Shown here one piece after another: positions 63,789 through 64,000 of a DNA stretch of 64,000 bases. Source of the DNA: DASYLJ01 sp964432595. Its GTDB lineage: Bacteria; Desulfobacterota; Binatia; DP-6. The first letter of the stretch is position 1. Each line of letters opens with the position of its first letter. Made by a program: the position numbers and the translations under genes. The stretch covers positions 62,001 through 126,000 of the forward strand of contig CAYSOF010000013.1 in the NCBI GenBank assembly GCA_964432595.1, read 5' to 3'. Under the pieces are notes generated by a model. It worked only from the letters and a program-made list of their open reading frames with translations. It was not told the origin of the DNA and ran no database searches.

Positions 63789-64000
63789 TGCTTGCAGCTG
63801 CAGCTGTCAGAGGGACCGGGTGTCTCGACAAGCTCGGCTGCGCCAGCCACCAATGATCCCGCCCCGCCCGCGAAGCTCATCGGCGGTGGGCCAGGAATCG
63901 GCACACCTTGCAGGAACTCACCCGACCCGCTGGGGTTTTGAAGTGCGGGGCGCCGTAGATGCCGTGACTGGCGGCGAACGATGCTCGGATCTGGCGAAGT
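63785..64000 (-). CDS. C-terminal end of an unidentified protein (partial)
   Basis: Open frame of 71 residues entering from the right edge, ending ...VETPGPSDSCSCKQ at TGA 63785-63787, with Pro/Gly/Ala-rich sequence (EFLQGVPIPGPPP). The stop overlaps the start of the small membrane gene. The first 20 or so codons coincide with a transposase-like reading in another frame, so the boundary may be a junction. Confidence 0.4.
   Translation of the reverse strand, partial: TSPDPSIVRRQSRHLRRPALQNPSGSGEFLQGVPIPGPPPMSFAGGAGSLVAGAAELVETPGPSDSCSCKQ
63946..63999 (-). mobile_element. IS3-family transposase scrap
   Basis: In one minus-strand frame 18 codons read LRQIRASFAASHGIYGAP, typical of IS3-family OrfB (the IRxxFxxSxxxYGAPR region). 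The match stops after YGAP. The fragment is at the window edge, so its full extent is unseen. Confidence 0.45.

Overview
The window is very GC-rich (about 70%), with dense gene packing, many GTG starts and many overlapping genes. It reads as a soil or sediment bacterium of the former Deltaproteobacteria type. The run of secreted mosaic proteins (beta-helix, delta-60, CSLREA, Cys-rich DUF4215-like repeats) resembles Candidatus Binatia/Desulfobacterota-like genomes; this placement is inference from gene style, not from a marker gene. The window also carries a tRNA-Thr gene.

Layout. 1-3.5 kb: two tandem secreted beta-helix proteins and a hotdog-like protein. 3.6-11 kb: a divergent glycan-type locus. 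The minus operon encodes a PP-loop protein with a QueC-type zinc site, a class I methyltransferase and a fused glycosyltransferase/pyruvyltransferase. The plus operon encodes a GT-B glycosyltransferase and a HemN-like radical SAM protein. 11-26 kb: secreted mosaic proteins (delta-60 repeats, a Gly-linker protein, a CSLREA beta-helix, a sulfatase, a lipoprotein hydrolase) interleaved with housekeeping-type genes (CobW GTPase, HATPase-GNAT fusion, NADP oxidoreductase, HD protein with a divergent AraC regulator).

26.3-36.2 kb is an accessory, defence-like stretch. It holds a DUF2075 helicase with a nuclease-like N-terminus, a Phd/VapC pair with a palindromic operator, a PLD-DEAD-DUF3427 helicase, a BrnT toxin with an XRE partner, a ScoMcrA-head/NucS-like nuclease, tRNA-Thr(CGU), a CBS protein and a second VapBC pair that is frameshifted in both genes.

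37-46 kb: more secreted mosaics (Cys-rich beta-helix, metzincin-type protease, an 1178-residue sugar-dehydrogenase-like propeller protein) plus an Lgt-like membrane protein. 47-54 kb: a minus-strand set made of a sigma-54 activator with a non-canonical receiver, a hybrid histidine kinase, an O-methyltransferase and an unusual ACP-NIT fusion. 54-59 kb: a PadR/ABC ATPase/radical SAM operon convergent with an FtsX-type permease. 59-64 kb: mqsRA, an acyl-CoA synthetase, a lipoprotein, a collagen-like/C1q-like protein, a decayed SGNH hydrolase and a transposase scrap at the edge.

The most notable signals are an un-named secreted domain attached to three unrelated proteins and a second helical tail attached to three others; the ACP-NIT fusion next to a two-component system whose receiver Asp is Glu; the QueC-like protein in a glycan operon; and the defence stretch beside tRNA-Thr.
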